A stretch of 64,000 bases of DNA from Bernardetia sp. (GCA_020630575.1 JAHDBD010000017.1:1-64000); one strand, 5' to 3'; shown: positions 44,600 through 53,970, numbered from the stretch's first letter. Program-made: numbers and translations. Notes: generated by a model not told the origin, from the letters alone.

Positions 44600-45100
44600 T
44601 TATACTTTCAAATCTCCTTCTTCACTCAAATCAGGTTCATTTCCAGTAACTGCACCCACACCCATTTTTAAAATCGAAACAAGTTTTCCGTGTTTGGTAT
44701 CCCAATAATGTGCTTCTTGAGGTCTGATTTCGATAGCTGTCAAATTTGGGTCATCTACTCCATCAAACCAATTGTCATCAGTAGATTGATACAATTCTTT
44801 CAAAATTGCTTTGTCTTTTGTGATTACAGCCTGACCATAAACGGTCATAAATTCCATATTTTTTGGTTGTGAATAAATAAGTTGCGCTCGTCCTTCCTTT
44901 CTGATGTCTGCATTATGGTCGCTATCTTGTCCACTCAAAAACCAAATAGAACCATTATCATCTATCTTTTTTGTACTCATAGGAATAGTATGAAAAGGTT
45001 CAGATTTCAAATCTGTTGCTAACATGGCAAAATCAATTGACTTTGCGAGTTCTTTAATTTTTGCTTTTGCTTCGTTATTATACAAATTATTGACACTCAT
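44600..45100 (-). CDS. Pyridoxamine 5'-phosphate oxidase-like (general stress protein 26 type)
   Basis: A split-barrel flavin-binding-fold protein, 166 residues from the ATG at 45100. Motifs are FAMLATDLKSEPFHTIPMS, GSIWFLSGQDSDHNADIRK and AQLIYSQPKNMEFMTVYGQA, then IEIRPQEAHYWDTKHGK, typical of general stress protein 26 (GsiB/YdaG type). A longer reading from 45160 would add a hydrophobic 20-residue leader, but that stretch is encoded by the terminator hairpin at 45125-45177, so the internal start MSVNNLYN is preferred. The family binds FMN or F420-like cofactors; substrate unknown. Confidence 0.85.
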   Translation of the reverse strand: MSVNNLYNNEAKAKIKELAKSIDFAMLATDLKSEPFHTIPMSTKKIDDNGSIWFLSGQDSDHNADIRKEGRAQLIYSQPKNMEFMTVYGQAVITKDKAILKELYQSTDDNWFDGVDDPNLTAIEIRPQEAHYWDTKHGKLVSILKMGVGAVTGNEPDLSEEGDLKV

Positions 45101-45124
45101 AATCTTAAAATTGAGGTAAAAAAT

Positions 45125-45177
45125 AAAAGTTAGAAAAATAAGATAGTACAATTGTACCATCTAAATCTCTAACTTTT
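45125..45177 (-). terminator. Terminator between the M61 peptidase and the PNPOx-like gene
   Basis: Nested inverted repeats: AAAAGTTAGA (45125-45134) with 45168-45177 outside, and AGAT-GTACAATTGTAC-ATCT (45141-45162) inside. T tracts stand on both strands. Confidence 0.75.
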
Positions 45178-45261
45178 TTTGCATCAATAATGTTTGTTTA
45201 GAAATGCTATTTTAGCATAAAGTAAGATTTGAAAATCCTAATTTATGGCAAATTATCATTT

Positions 45262-47217
45262 TTACTTCTGCTTGGTAGAAAGCCATTTTTTACGCTCTTC
45301 TATTTGTTTTGAGTTGGTATCATCTGCATTCAAATATATAAGTGAACGATAAGGAATTTGAGTAGGCAAAATTTCTACGACATGTTTTTTACCAAATCTT
45401 TCAAAGGTAACAGTGGCTTTTTTTCCTTCTTCTAAAGTAGGAATAACTTCTCTATAATCATTTATTGAAGTAATAATTTTGTCATTAATACTTATCAAAA
45501 TATCGCCTTTTTCTAATCCTGCATTATAAAACGGAGAATCAAAAAGCATATAATTTGAAATGACTGCTTTCTTTGCTTCTTTTTTATCTTCATCAATGAT
45601 GTCAAGTCCTAATTTCCCAAACCACATTTTACCTTTTTGATTGAGTTGAGTATCTATGGCAACAGTAGCTAAAAGCTCATTATAATTTGGCAACTCGTGT
45701 CCTAAAATATGTTTTTTGAAAAACTCCTCTGAAAATTCTTTGTCTTTTGTTACTTCATAGAGCATATTTTGAAGGTCTGCCATAGTATAAGGTTTTTCAG
45801 GTTTTCCAAACTGTTTCCACATCGCTTGCATATATTCATCAAGTCCTTTATCAAAACGTTTTCTCATTTCCATATCTAAAGCCAAACCAATGACTGCGCC
45901 ATACGGATAATAAGAAATAAATGTATTATGATGAGAAAGTGGGTCATTTGCTGTTGCTGCATCAGCAAAAGCTGCTTGTTGACTCATCTGTGCAGGAGAA
46001 TGAAAATTATGTCCAGGGGAATTCAAAACATAATTTAATTGTCCGTTCATTAAATCTGCAAACATAGCATCATCGACAAGACCAGCACGACGCATCACAA
46101 CATATGTATAATAACTTGTAAAACCTTCTCCAAACCAAAGTTCAGAAGACATATTTGTACTAGAAAAATCAAAAGGTTCTAATGATAATGGTCTCAAACG
46201 CTCAATATTCCAAGCATGAATAAACTCATGGGCAACTGTAAACAAATGTTGAAAATCTAATTTTTCAGATTCAGTAATGATAGTAGAATTTCGGTGTTCC
46301 ATTCCATCGCCATGCGCTGTGGGCTGATAATTCAAGAGAAAAGTATACGTTCCATAATCAAAAGTTGGAGCTTCGCCAAAAAGAGCAATTTCTTCTCTTA
46401 CAATTTTCTTTACATTTTCTACAAATTCAGTTGCTTCTTGGTCTGTTGTTTCTGTTCCTGTTTTGTTCAAAGCCACTCTAAAATTTTGATTGTCTTCTTT
46501 CCATTCACTCCAAAATAAATTTCCTATCAAAACAGGAGAATCTAACAAATAATAATAATTGGGTGCAGAAAAAGTAGAATCATTGATTTGTGGTAGCTGC
46601 GTTGCAACTGTCCATTTATCAGTATTTTTATCTTGAAAATTGTTGTTTTGAGGTAATGAGAAAGTAACTTCTATTGTCTTCGCTGATTTATTTTCTTTAG
46701 CTCTTCTTATAGAAGCATCTTTCTCAAAGTTTTCATCGTAAAAATTATCAACCAATAAATAAGTAGCAGGAGCATTTAAATGTGCTTGAATGGTATTAAT
46801 TCCTGAATAAGTACCATCTGCATAATCTGCAAAAAGTGTGTATTCAACTTTCATATTATCAGTCGGTTTCAAGACATTCCAAGTGTATGGCGAAGTACGA
46901 ACTACTTCCAATTTATTTCCTTTTGCATCAAAAGCATTTACAGAATAGACATTTTTAGCAAACTCATGAAGAGCATAACGTCCTGCCGAACTTCTACTCA
47001 TACGCAATTTTAAAAGCTCTTCTTTTGGAACTTTAGGAATAGACAAAGTAACTTTTGCTTCGTGATGCACACGATTAGAAAAATCAAAATGATAAGCTAC
47101 TTTTGTAGTGTTATTAATTTTATCTTGCGCTTGAATGCACGAGATATTCAAACTAAAAAGTAAAAAAACAGCTAAGAAAAACTGGTTTTTGTTTTTTTTG
47201 AGGGAATGTAAAGACAT
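45262..47217 (-). CDS. M61-family metallopeptidase with PDZ domain
   Basis: A 651-residue exported protease of the M61 glycyl aminopeptidase family. A signal segment at 12-30 is followed by the family's beta-rich N-terminal domain, the gluzincin motif HEFIH (330-334) with E359 as third ligand (SSELWFGEGFTSYY), and a C-terminal PDZ domain (about 550-640, with YNAGLEKGDILISINDKII). It should act in the periplasm on peptides with small N-terminal residues. It is a single gene ending at the terminator 45125-45177. Length is normal for the family. Confidence 0.92.
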   Translation of the reverse strand: MSLHSLKKNKNQFFLAVFLLFSLNISCIQAQDKINNTTKVAYHFDFSNRVHHEAKVTLSIPKVPKEELLKLRMSRSSAGRYALHEFAKNVYSVNAFDAKGNKLEVVRTSPYTWNVLKPTDNMKVEYTLFADYADGTYSGINTIQAHLNAPATYLLVDNFYDENFEKDASIRRAKENKSAKTIEVTFSLPQNNNFQDKNTDKWTVATQLPQINDSTFSAPNYYYLLDSPVLIGNLFWSEWKEDNQNFRVALNKTGTETTDQEATEFVENVKKIVREEIALFGEAPTFDYGTYTFLLNYQPTAHGDGMEHRNSTIITESEKLDFQHLFTVAHEFIHAWNIERLRPLSLEPFDFSSTNMSSELWFGEGFTSYYTYVVMRRAGLVDDAMFADLMNGQLNYVLNSPGHNFHSPAQMSQQAAFADAATANDPLSHHNTFISYYPYGAVIGLALDMEMRKRFDKGLDEYMQAMWKQFGKPEKPYTMADLQNMLYEVTKDKEFSEEFFKKHILGHELPNYNELLATVAIDTQLNQKGKMWFGKLGLDIIDEDKKEAKKAVISNYMLFDSPFYNAGLEKGDILISINDKIITSINDYREVIPTLEEGKKATVTFERFGKKHVVEILPTQIPYRSLIYLNADDTNSKQIEERKKWLSTKQK

Positions 47218-47332
47218 GTTTTTGGGTTAATGTAGCACACTCTTTAGAGTGTGAAAAGTATTTTGTATAAAAAATAATCGCAAAGATACCGTTTTGAAAA
47301 TCAGTTTACAATTCTAAAAAAAGACAAATTCT

Positions 47333-47797
47333 ATGAGCATCAATTATCAAAAACTCACAAATCAAGATTTACCTTTACTGAAAGAACTCATCAAAATCTT
47401 TGAAGATGTTTTTGAAATGGAAAATTTTGCTTTGCCAAATGATACATATTTGCAAAGCCTTTTAGACAATGAAAGGATGGTTTTATTTGTGGCATTTTTA
47501 GAGGATAAAAAAGAAGAAGAAAAAACTAAAATTATTGGAGGATTGAGAGCATATATTTTGCCTTCCGTTTATTATGCTAGTTCTGAAATGTATTTGTACG
47601 ACTTAGGTGTAAATCCAAAATTTCAACGAAAAGGAATTGGAACGAAGTTAATGGAGAAACTGAAAGAATATTCTAAAAATTTAGGCTATAAAGAACTTTT
47701 TGTACAAGCCGATTTAGAAGACCAACATGCAATTGATTTTTACAAAAAAACAGGTGGAAAAGCTACTGATGTAATTCATTTTTCGTATGAATTGTAG
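47333..47797 (+). CDS. GNAT acetyltransferase resembling the AAC(3)-I group
   Basis: A 154-residue acetyltransferase. YLYDLGVNPKFQRKGIGTKLM is the acetyl-CoA pyrophosphate-binding motif A (Q/RxxGxG/A, here QRKGIG). The pattern IYDLxV...RRxGI, VQADLEDQHAIDFYKKTGG and the 150-residue length are those of aminoglycoside 3-N-acetyltransferases of the AAC(3)-I group. A chromosomal housekeeping GNAT with another substrate is equally possible. It has its own upstream gap and a convergent terminator. Confidence 0.78.
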   Translation: MSINYQKLTNQDLPLLKELIKIFEDVFEMENFALPNDTYLQSLLDNERMVLFVAFLEDKKEEEKTKIIGGLRAYILPSVYYASSEMYLYDLGVNPKFQRKGIGTKLMEKLKEYSKNLGYKELFVQADLEDQHAIDFYKKTGGKATDVIHFSYEL

Positions 47798-47804
47798 TGT
47801 TTTT

Positions 47805-47857
47805 AAACTATTGTCAGAGTTATTTCGGATTACCGAAAAACTACTGACAAAGTTTTT
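47805..47857. terminator. Convergent-gene hairpin
   Basis: TTGTCAG (47811-47817) pairs with CTGACAA (47844-47850); outer AAACT and AGTTTTT can extend it, and TTTCGG (47823-47828) with CCGAAA (47833-47838) forms the apical stem. Lies between the GNAT gene and the small leftward membrane gene. Confidence 0.7.
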
Positions 47858-47864
47858 ATGAAAA

Positions 47865-48161
47865 TTATTCCATATCTAATATTCTATGTTCAGACACTCC
47901 ACCACACGGTTTTTTAACTATTTTATATCGAACTATTCTGAAAATTACAGCTATAATTAGTAATAGTAGAAAACCTGCAACTGCGAAAGAAGAGTAAAAT
48001 CCAATATACAGTAATCCTACCTCTAATATATCTAGAATTTGATTTCCTATCGTATATAATAAGAGTACACAAATTGCATACAATAAAAAAGCTACAACAA
48101 ATAACTTAAAGAGTACAGAAACAACTTTATTCTTGTATATATATCTAAATAACTCTTTCAT
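47865..48161 (-). CDS. Small two-helix membrane protein
   Basis: A 98-residue protein with two transmembrane segments (about 16-40 and 50-75), a basic juxtamembrane patch (RIVRYKIVKK) and a short tail ending EHRILDME. The family is not recognised. It stands alone next to the decaying DUF5063 locus. Confidence 0.5.
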   Translation of the reverse strand: MKELFRYIYKNKVVSVLFKLFVVAFLLYAICVLLLYTIGNQILDILEVGLLYIGFYSSFAVAGFLLLLIIAVIFRIVRYKIVKKPCGGVSEHRILDME

Positions 48162-48354
48162 TTTCTTGACTTATTTTACTGAATTTTGGCACAACTATAA
48201 AATTATTAGATACGAAAATAAGTACATTTAGTTATTCCATCATTCCTGAAAGGTGGTCAGCCAAATACAAATAATGCGCTTGTTCGTATTGTGATTTGAA
48301 GCCTTTCCATTTTTCTTTATTTATTTTTTTTCTACTGATTTATCCCTTACAAAA

Positions 48355-48823
48355 ATGAATCTAAATAACCTTGTAAATTTAATCCATAAACTCACAGAGT
48401 TTGGAATAAACCCAAAAGTAGAATCTGAAAATAAAATCTTAGAACTCAAACGATTATTAGTAGAAATTTATGCTAATTATCTAAATAGTGATTCCTCTAA
48501 AATAATAGATGGATTGAAACGGATGAAGAAATTGAAATACCTAATTTTGATTACAAAGACACAAGAAAAATTGTAGAAAGCAATTTTCCAAATTTGGGTT
48601 GGTATAATACTGTATTAGAATCCAATGACTTATATAAAGAAAATTAGGAATAGGAGATGCCATTGATGATTTGACAGATATAATTATAGATATGTTGAAA
48701 GTAAAATGGTATTTTGAAAATACAAATGTAAAGGAAGCTTTATGGTATTTTGAATTATTTATGCGCAGTCATTCTGAACAGCATTTAGTAGATTTGCTTA
48801 AATATTTGAAGGATAGAGAGTGA
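48355..48823 (+). pseudogene. DUF5063 gene disrupted by two frameshifts
   Basis: The reading begins at ATG 48355 (MNLNNLVNLIHKLTEFG) and changes frame near 48498-48510, where the sense continues as RWIETDEEIEIPNFDYKDTRK and NFPNLGWYNTVLESNDLY. It changes again near 48640-48645 and continues as LGIGDAIDDLTDIIIDMLK, ALWYFELFMRSHSEQHLVDLLKYLK and DRE before TGA at 48821. FPNLGWY and LWYFELFMRSHSEQHLVDLL match the DUF5063 family pattern (FPNLGxYW..., SHWGRHLVDALR). Intact members are about 155-200 residues. The function of the family is not established. Sequencing error could explain one shift but hardly two. Confidence 0.85.
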
Positions 48824-48826
48824 TTT
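48786..48826. repeat. DUF5063 3'-end repeat, copy 1
   Basis: The last 12 codons of the pseudogene plus stop; 38 of 41 bases recur at 49560-49600. The first 25 bases are identical in both. Confidence 0.85.
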
Positions 48827-48827
48827 G

Positions 48828-49205
48828 TTATTTTCTCTCTTCAAAAACTATATACTTTTTATTTGTTCCATAAGCATCATTTGATTTGAATCTTTTACCT
48901 CTAATTATCAATGTTTTTATAAAATTAGTTTCATAATATAACTTTCCATAATCTCTAGTATAAGTAGAGTCAGCATCTAAAAAATATAGTGTTCTTTTAT
49001 TTATTTCATCAATAAATTTTCCTCTCCCATACCATTCTTGCATATCATCAGTAAAAAGAAAATGTTTAAATGTTCCATCTTCAAAGAAAACATAGCGATT
49101 GCTAAACATTACTGCATCTTTTTGATAAACGACGATACTATCTTGAGCGTAAATTGCAGTTGAGAAAAACAGGAAAAATAGGATTGAGGTTAAGGTTAGT
49201 TTCAT
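48828..49205 (-). CDS. Small exported protein, unknown
   Basis: A 125-residue protein with a signal peptide (MKLTLTSILFFLFFSTAIYAQ) and a small beta-rich domain with paired aromatic residues (YVFFEDGTFKHFLFTDDMQEWYGRGKF, KRTLYFLDADSTYTRDYG). I do not recognise the family. It follows the 115-residue gene by 7 bases in the same direction, and its stop codon lies 1 base from the DUF5063 repeat copy 1, so the two genes fill the whole space between the repeats. Confidence 0.6.
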   Translation of the reverse strand: MKLTLTSILFFLFFSTAIYAQDSIVVYQKDAVMFSNRYVFFEDGTFKHFLFTDDMQEWYGRGKFIDEINKRTLYFLDADSTYTRDYGKLYYETNFIKTLIIRGKRFKSNDAYGTNKKYIVFEERK

Positions 49206-49212
49206 ATTTTCT

Positions 49213-49560
49213 TCAAAAATGATGATAAAATTCTTTTTGCATTAAATCAGAATCTGAAATTCTAAATTCTATTTGAAAATCACTATTATCCATTCCTGTA
49301 ATATAACCTTGTCCCTGTATTATTTCGTGTTTGGGATTATATATTTTCAGTTGTGGAATAATTCTCGTTTTTAATACTTTGTCATCTGGATAATCAATAG
49401 CTAATTCAATATCAAACTTTTGAGAAAATGATTTAAAAAATGAGTAAGGCGAAATAATATTTATGAAGTTGATTTCTCCATAAACCATTCCCATAGAAAC
49501 ATCAGTGTTTTCAAGTTTAGTCGTGCCAATTAGTTCGTTGTTCAGTTTAACAAAATACAT
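49213..49560 (-). CDS. Small cytoplasmic protein, unknown (immunity-like layout)
   Basis: A 115-residue protein without signal peptide. LNNELIGTTKLENTDVSMGMVYGEINF is a pattern ('xGxTxLExxDxxMGxxxGxI') that I associate with small genes in polymorphic-toxin immunity neighbourhoods, but I cannot confirm it. Its start codon (complement of 49558-49560) touches the first base of DUF5063 repeat copy 2. It forms a two-gene unit with the exported 125-residue protein. Confidence 0.6.
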   Translation of the reverse strand: MYFVKLNNELIGTTKLENTDVSMGMVYGEINFINIISPYSFFKSFSQKFDIELAIDYPDDKVLKTRIIPQLKIYNPKHEIIQGQGYITGMDNSDFQIEFRISDSDLMQKEFYHHF

Positions 49561-49600
49561 AGTAGATTTGCTTAAATATTTGAAAGGTAAAGAGTGATTT
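49560..49600. repeat. DUF5063 3'-end repeat, copy 2
   Basis: Reads in frame as VDLLKYLKGKE and a TGA stop, as against VDLLKYLKDRE in copy 1; 38/41 bases match and no indel is needed. It is a detached gene end on the plus strand. Confidence 0.85.
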
Positions 49601-49650
49601 AATATCTTTTGCTGAATATTTATTTTTCATTATTTGTGTGGTTTGGTAGG

Positions 49651-49723
49651 TTAAAGGCTTGCCTTTAACAAAAATATTTACAGATAAAATCTAATGTTTA
49701 TAAGGTCAAAAGGCAAGTCTTTT
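49651..49723. repeat. Pair of AAAGGCTTGCCTTT palindromes
   Basis: TTAAAGGC-TT-GCCTTTAA (49651-49668) and the related AAAAGGCAAGTCTTTT (49708-49723) lie in opposite sense 40 bp apart, just after the large DUF445 gene on the minus strand. Confidence 0.6.
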
Positions 49724-49746
49724 AATCTATAAATAATATGTTTTCT

Positions 49747-52700
49747 TTATTTCTCCACATAATCCAATCCAAGTTCTAAAAGAAAATCCAACGTAAAACC
49801 AAACACCATCCCAAAACCAAAACCATACTGTACAAGTCTATCAAAATACTTTTTGGCAAAGGAATTAAATAAGGCTTCAATTTCTTTTGGTGGCATCTGC
49901 GAAACTTCGGCAATAACAATGTCTTTTATCGGAATAGAAGCCAAAATATGAGGCAATTCTTCTTGTAAAGCCTCCAAACCTGCATTTAATAAAAGTTCAA
50001 CTACAAAATCCTTGCTTTCATTCGGAATATTTTTGAGTGTTGGGAGTAGATTTTTTTGGATAAAATGAGATAAGGCTTCCTCAAAAAGCTGTTTGTTTTT
50101 GGGTTCGTCTAGTTGTTTCTGAATGGCTTTTGCAATGTCTTTCTCCAAAATCTGCCAATCTACAAACTCATCAGCAGGAATTTTCTTTATTCTTTCAAAT
50201 AAAAGGGCTATCACTCTTCGTCCTTGTGCATCTAGCGCAGCCGAATTTAAAATCTGTTTACTGACTTTTTCAATGGTTTGATTGAGTGCATTTTTATCGA
50301 TTCGTTGCCATAAAGCTGTATTCGAACTCAAATTATTTTCTTGATTTTCGAAGCTATTTTTTTGTAAGATAGATTCAATTACACCAATAATAAGTTCATT
50401 TGGCTTTTCTTGTAACTGTGTTCTGTGAGAAAAATAATGCGTTCTTAGGTGTTTTCCTGCTAGTTTTAATTCGGTTTGAAGCAAGTTTTGTAAATCTTCT
50501 AGCGAATGAATATCAGTAACAGAAATGAAGGTCGAAACTTTAGTTTGAAAAAGAGTATTCAAAAGCTGATTGGTCAAATCTCTCACAGCTTTTTGAGTCG
50601 TTTCATTTCCTAAAAGATTTGAAACTGTTTTTTCTAAATACGAATTATTCAATTTTATCCCTACCTCTCCTAGCGAAACTTCTCCAATTCGTTCTACTTC
50701 ATTATGAACCAAACGGTTTACACTTTCAATTTCTTTTAATAAAAATTTCGGAATTCCTTCTGTGGCAAGTTCTTTCGCTGTTTTTTTAATGGCTTTTTTA
50801 TAAATAAATGCTGCTTTTTGCTCAGAATAGGCTTTTTCATACACTTGAGTTGCCACTTCTTCACTATTGGAAGTGAGCCATTCTGCGCCTGTTTCTATCA
50901 TTTTTTGAATAATAAAGTCAATATTATTTGTCAGAAGACTAAGCAAAGAGCCATCGAAGAGTTGACCTATTTTTTTCTCATCAGCAATTTCTGTCGAAAT
51001 ATGTTTATCAATAAATTCAAATACTTTTGCTTGTGTTTTGGTGTCTTGAAGCTGTTCAACTAAATAATCTGACAATTTTGTTTCTAAATTACGAGTTTGT
51101 TTTTTACTCAAATAACTCTGAATTGTTCTTTCAGTTGCTTTTTCTGCAAACTCTGAATTAAGCTGTTTTATTAAATAATTGATTTGTTCGTCGCTATCTA
51201 TTTTTTCAAAAAACGAATCCATTTCTAAGCTAATCCAGTTTTTTATTTTGTCATATAAAACTGTTCTGACAGATTGTGGCAGCGCATCACCCAATGTTTC
51301 GTGACTTTTCAAATAGCTTTCAATTTGTTCAAAAGCTGTTTCTGAGACCAAGTTAGAAAGCGAATCATCTTGAATATATTTTAAAACGGTACTTTCGAAA
51401 GAAGAAGTATCAATGTCTTCTAAAGTAAATTTCTGATAAGGCTGAATTCCTTTTTTTAGCAAAGATGATAATTTGCTTTCTGAGCTTTCTTGATTTGTAT
51501 TAGTTGTATCTTGTTCTTTAGTGAAATTTTCTACTAATTTCCATCCTAAAGCTGCCCCTTTTTGAGCAATAAATGCCTTATAATCTTCTGTATATTCATA
51601 AATTTTGGAATAATTATCAGACTGAATCCAATTTTTTGCACCCTCCAAAATTTTATCTTTGCTTGTATCAAATGAAGTTCTCAAACCCTCCTCATTCATT
51701 AGCTTATCGCCTACAAAATTTCCCATGTTTATGGCAAAACGTTCTCTATTTTTAATAACAATACCAGGGGTAAGAGGAATGGGAACTTTTTTGCCAGTAA
51801 GAGGGAAAAATTTCTTTTCATACGGCTTAAAAATCATTTGCAACGCAATCCAGTTTGTTCCCAAACCAGTCGCACCATACGCTAAAGCAGGAACTGTATA
51901 TTTTAATGCTAAATGATTAATTTCAGGCATTCCAGCCAAAGCACCACCAGCAATTCCACCCCAAAGTGCGCCCAAAGCTGTAATGGGTTTGAGTTCTTTC
52001 CCCATAAATTTTTCTACCATTGTTCGAATAGTTTCAGGCGATTGTTGGCTCAAATTAAGCTGAACAACCTCTTCTATTCTTCCTTCAACAAGTGTATCCA
52101 AATTTTGGACTAAAAATTTATGTAGCGTTTTTGATAAATCTTCCGAAATACTAGGAAACTTTTTGAGAGAAGCCAAATAATTTTTGACCTCATCATTTTC
52201 TATGTTTTTCAGAAACTCTATTGTATATGAATCTGCTCTTTCTGTAAGCGCAATGGCTAGTTCTTCTATTTGGTCTGCCGAAATAAGACGACTCAAAGAC
52301 TGCTCATTTACTCTTGAAGAAATATGTTTTGAAAGAAATTCAGCTATCTCTTGATGATGATTTTGAGACTTTTCTACTGCCCACTTTTCAAAATTGATAG
52401 CTATTTTTTTGCGCTGTTCGGCTGCAATAAGTTCATTTAAAGGTGTTTCTAAAATTTTATCTACTCTTTTTGTGAGTTCATTGGTAAGACGCTGAGAAAA
52501 TTTAGGATTAAAAATAAGAGTCTGAACAGAATCTTTTCTAAATTTATTCAGATTAGCAAGCAAAAATGGAATTAGCTTTTCAGTAGGAATAAATTCTCCA
52601 ATTTCTTTTTCTAAAAATATTTTGGCGAGTGGCATTACATCCATACGATTGAGTGCATCACCTACATTTTTACGCAAAATTTTGGTTAGAGAAACAACTG

Positions 52701-53949
52701 TATTTTGGGTTTTGAGTCCTGATACAATTTCGCCTATACTTTTGCTTTCCAAATATTCGACAACTTGCTGGGTAAGTTCTTTTGCGACCTGCTCAGGATT
52801 GCGACGGTAAGAGTCAATAATTCCAGTTACTTTTCCGATAATATCAGTCGATTGGCTAATACTTCCCACAAAAACTTTTACAAGCCAGTTTTTGAAGCCC
52901 GATTCTACATTATTTGTAAAAGTTTGGTCAATCAAAATTTCTAATTCTCTTTGGCGAGAATAGAGCCAACCAATAACTTTTACCAAAATAGCAGGAAACT
53001 GATGAGCAAAGAATTTTTCTAAAGTTACTTTTGTAGTTGCATCTAATAGTTCAAAAATCGTTTTCTCTTCCTTTTCTAATGTATTTATCAAAAAATCAGA
53101 AAAAACATCAATAATTTTTATTCCTTCTTCGGTTTCTAAAATGGCTTGCAAACGCTGTAAAATTTCTTTTACTAAATGCTGTGCTTTTTCTTCTCCTAAA
53201 ATATCTAGTAAGCGTTTTTTAGAAATTCGTTCAGCTAGATTGGTAACCAGTTCTTCAATTTCCAATTCTTCAAAAGTCTGATTGATAAGATTTTCTATTG
53301 GTTTTTTGTGCTGTGCTTCTAATAAAAGATGTAAATCGGCAGTCAAAAAATGAAGTTCATCTTTAATCGTTTTTTGTAAATCTTGATGAATAAAAGACGA
53401 AATAGATTCATTTCCAATTTCATCGGCAAAATCACGCACCAATTTTTCCAAACTTCTCCATTCCGAAACACCAGCCATCAATTCACTGACAATATTTTTA
53501 CTTACACTTTGCCATTGCTCGTCTGAAATGGCATCTCCTAAAGTTGTTTCTTTTGAAAGATGAAGTAAAAATGGTTCTAAAATTTGAGGCAAATTGCTTT
53601 TTGCTTGCTCTCTAATTACGTTTGTTGTTTCCTTAAACTTAGGAATGTCTTGCAGCGTAAAATTTTTAGAAACCGAACTTGCTAGTTTGGTTTCGATATA
53701 GGTTTGAACTGTTTTTTGAAGTGCTTTTTTAAATTCTTCGTTTTCTACTTGTGGCAGCAGCGTTTTATGATTCAAAATATCACGTTCGACGAGTTTACTG
53801 ATATTCAATACAAATTCATGATGCGTTTTTAGGAAAATTCCTCCCAAACCAAAACGTTTTCTAAAAAGCATTTGAATTGCCAAATCATTTGTAATATATC
53901 CCACAAATGCGCCTGTGAGTGCTTTTGCTGCGTAAGTAAGTCCGACCAT
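49747..53949 (-). CDS. Giant DUF445-family membrane protein
   Basis: A 1400-residue protein whose two ends match DUF445 (YheB/YjiN type), normally about 380-450 residues. The first hallmark, FVGYITNDLAIQMLFRK, starts at residue ~15 with a membrane helix; the second, GATGLGTNWIALQMIFKPY...LTPGIVIKNRERFAINMGNFV, lies near residue 700. Long helical stretches, predicted coiled coil, fill the rest, and a last helix (FGFGMVFGFTLDFLLELGLDYVE) closes the C-terminus. So it looks like an internally duplicated DUF445 protein spanning or tethering membranes. No biochemical role is established for the family. Confidence 0.85.
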   Translation of the reverse strand: MVGLTYAAKALTGAFVGYITNDLAIQMLFRKRFGLGGIFLKTHHEFVLNISKLVERDILNHKTLLPQVENEEFKKALQKTVQTYIETKLASSVSKNFTLQDIPKFKETTNVIREQAKSNLPQILEPFLLHLSKETTLGDAISDEQWQSVSKNIVSELMAGVSEWRSLEKLVRDFADEIGNESISSFIHQDLQKTIKDELHFLTADLHLLLEAQHKKPIENLINQTFEELEIEELVTNLAERISKKRLLDILGEEKAQHLVKEILQRLQAILETEEGIKIIDVFSDFLINTLEKEEKTIFELLDATTKVTLEKFFAHQFPAILVKVIGWLYSRQRELEILIDQTFTNNVESGFKNWLVKVFVGSISQSTDIIGKVTGIIDSYRRNPEQVAKELTQQVVEYLESKSIGEIVSGLKTQNTVVSLTKILRKNVGDALNRMDVMPLAKIFLEKEIGEFIPTEKLIPFLLANLNKFRKDSVQTLIFNPKFSQRLTNELTKRVDKILETPLNELIAAEQRKKIAINFEKWAVEKSQNHHQEIAEFLSKHISSRVNEQSLSRLISADQIEELAIALTERADSYTIEFLKNIENDEVKNYLASLKKFPSISEDLSKTLHKFLVQNLDTLVEGRIEEVVQLNLSQQSPETIRTMVEKFMGKELKPITALGALWGGIAGGALAGMPEINHLALKYTVPALAYGATGLGTNWIALQMIFKPYEKKFFPLTGKKVPIPLTPGIVIKNRERFAINMGNFVGDKLMNEEGLRTSFDTSKDKILEGAKNWIQSDNYSKIYEYTEDYKAFIAQKGAALGWKLVENFTKEQDTTNTNQESSESKLSSLLKKGIQPYQKFTLEDIDTSSFESTVLKYIQDDSLSNLVSETAFEQIESYLKSHETLGDALPQSVRTVLYDKIKNWISLEMDSFFEKIDSDEQINYLIKQLNSEFAEKATERTIQSYLSKKQTRNLETKLSDYLVEQLQDTKTQAKVFEFIDKHISTEIADEKKIGQLFDGSLLSLLTNNIDFIIQKMIETGAEWLTSNSEEVATQVYEKAYSEQKAAFIYKKAIKKTAKELATEGIPKFLLKEIESVNRLVHNEVERIGEVSLGEVGIKLNNSYLEKTVSNLLGNETTQKAVRDLTNQLLNTLFQTKVSTFISVTDIHSLEDLQNLLQTELKLAGKHLRTHYFSHRTQLQEKPNELIIGVIESILQKNSFENQENNLSSNTALWQRIDKNALNQTIEKVSKQILNSAALDAQGRRVIALLFERIKKIPADEFVDWQILEKDIAKAIQKQLDEPKNKQLFEEALSHFIQKNLLPTLKNIPNESKDFVVELLLNAGLEALQEELPHILASIPIKDIVIAEVSQMPPKEIEALFNSFAKKYFDRLVQYGFGFGMVFGFTLDFLLELGLDYVEK

Positions 53950-53970
53950 AAAAAGGTTATTGTATTTTGT

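Noticed and set aside
45101..45160. Longer start for the PNPOx-like protein adding a hydrophobic leader
   Set aside because: The extra codons come from the terminator hairpin at 45125-45177; the internal ATG at 45100 matches the family's N-terminus.
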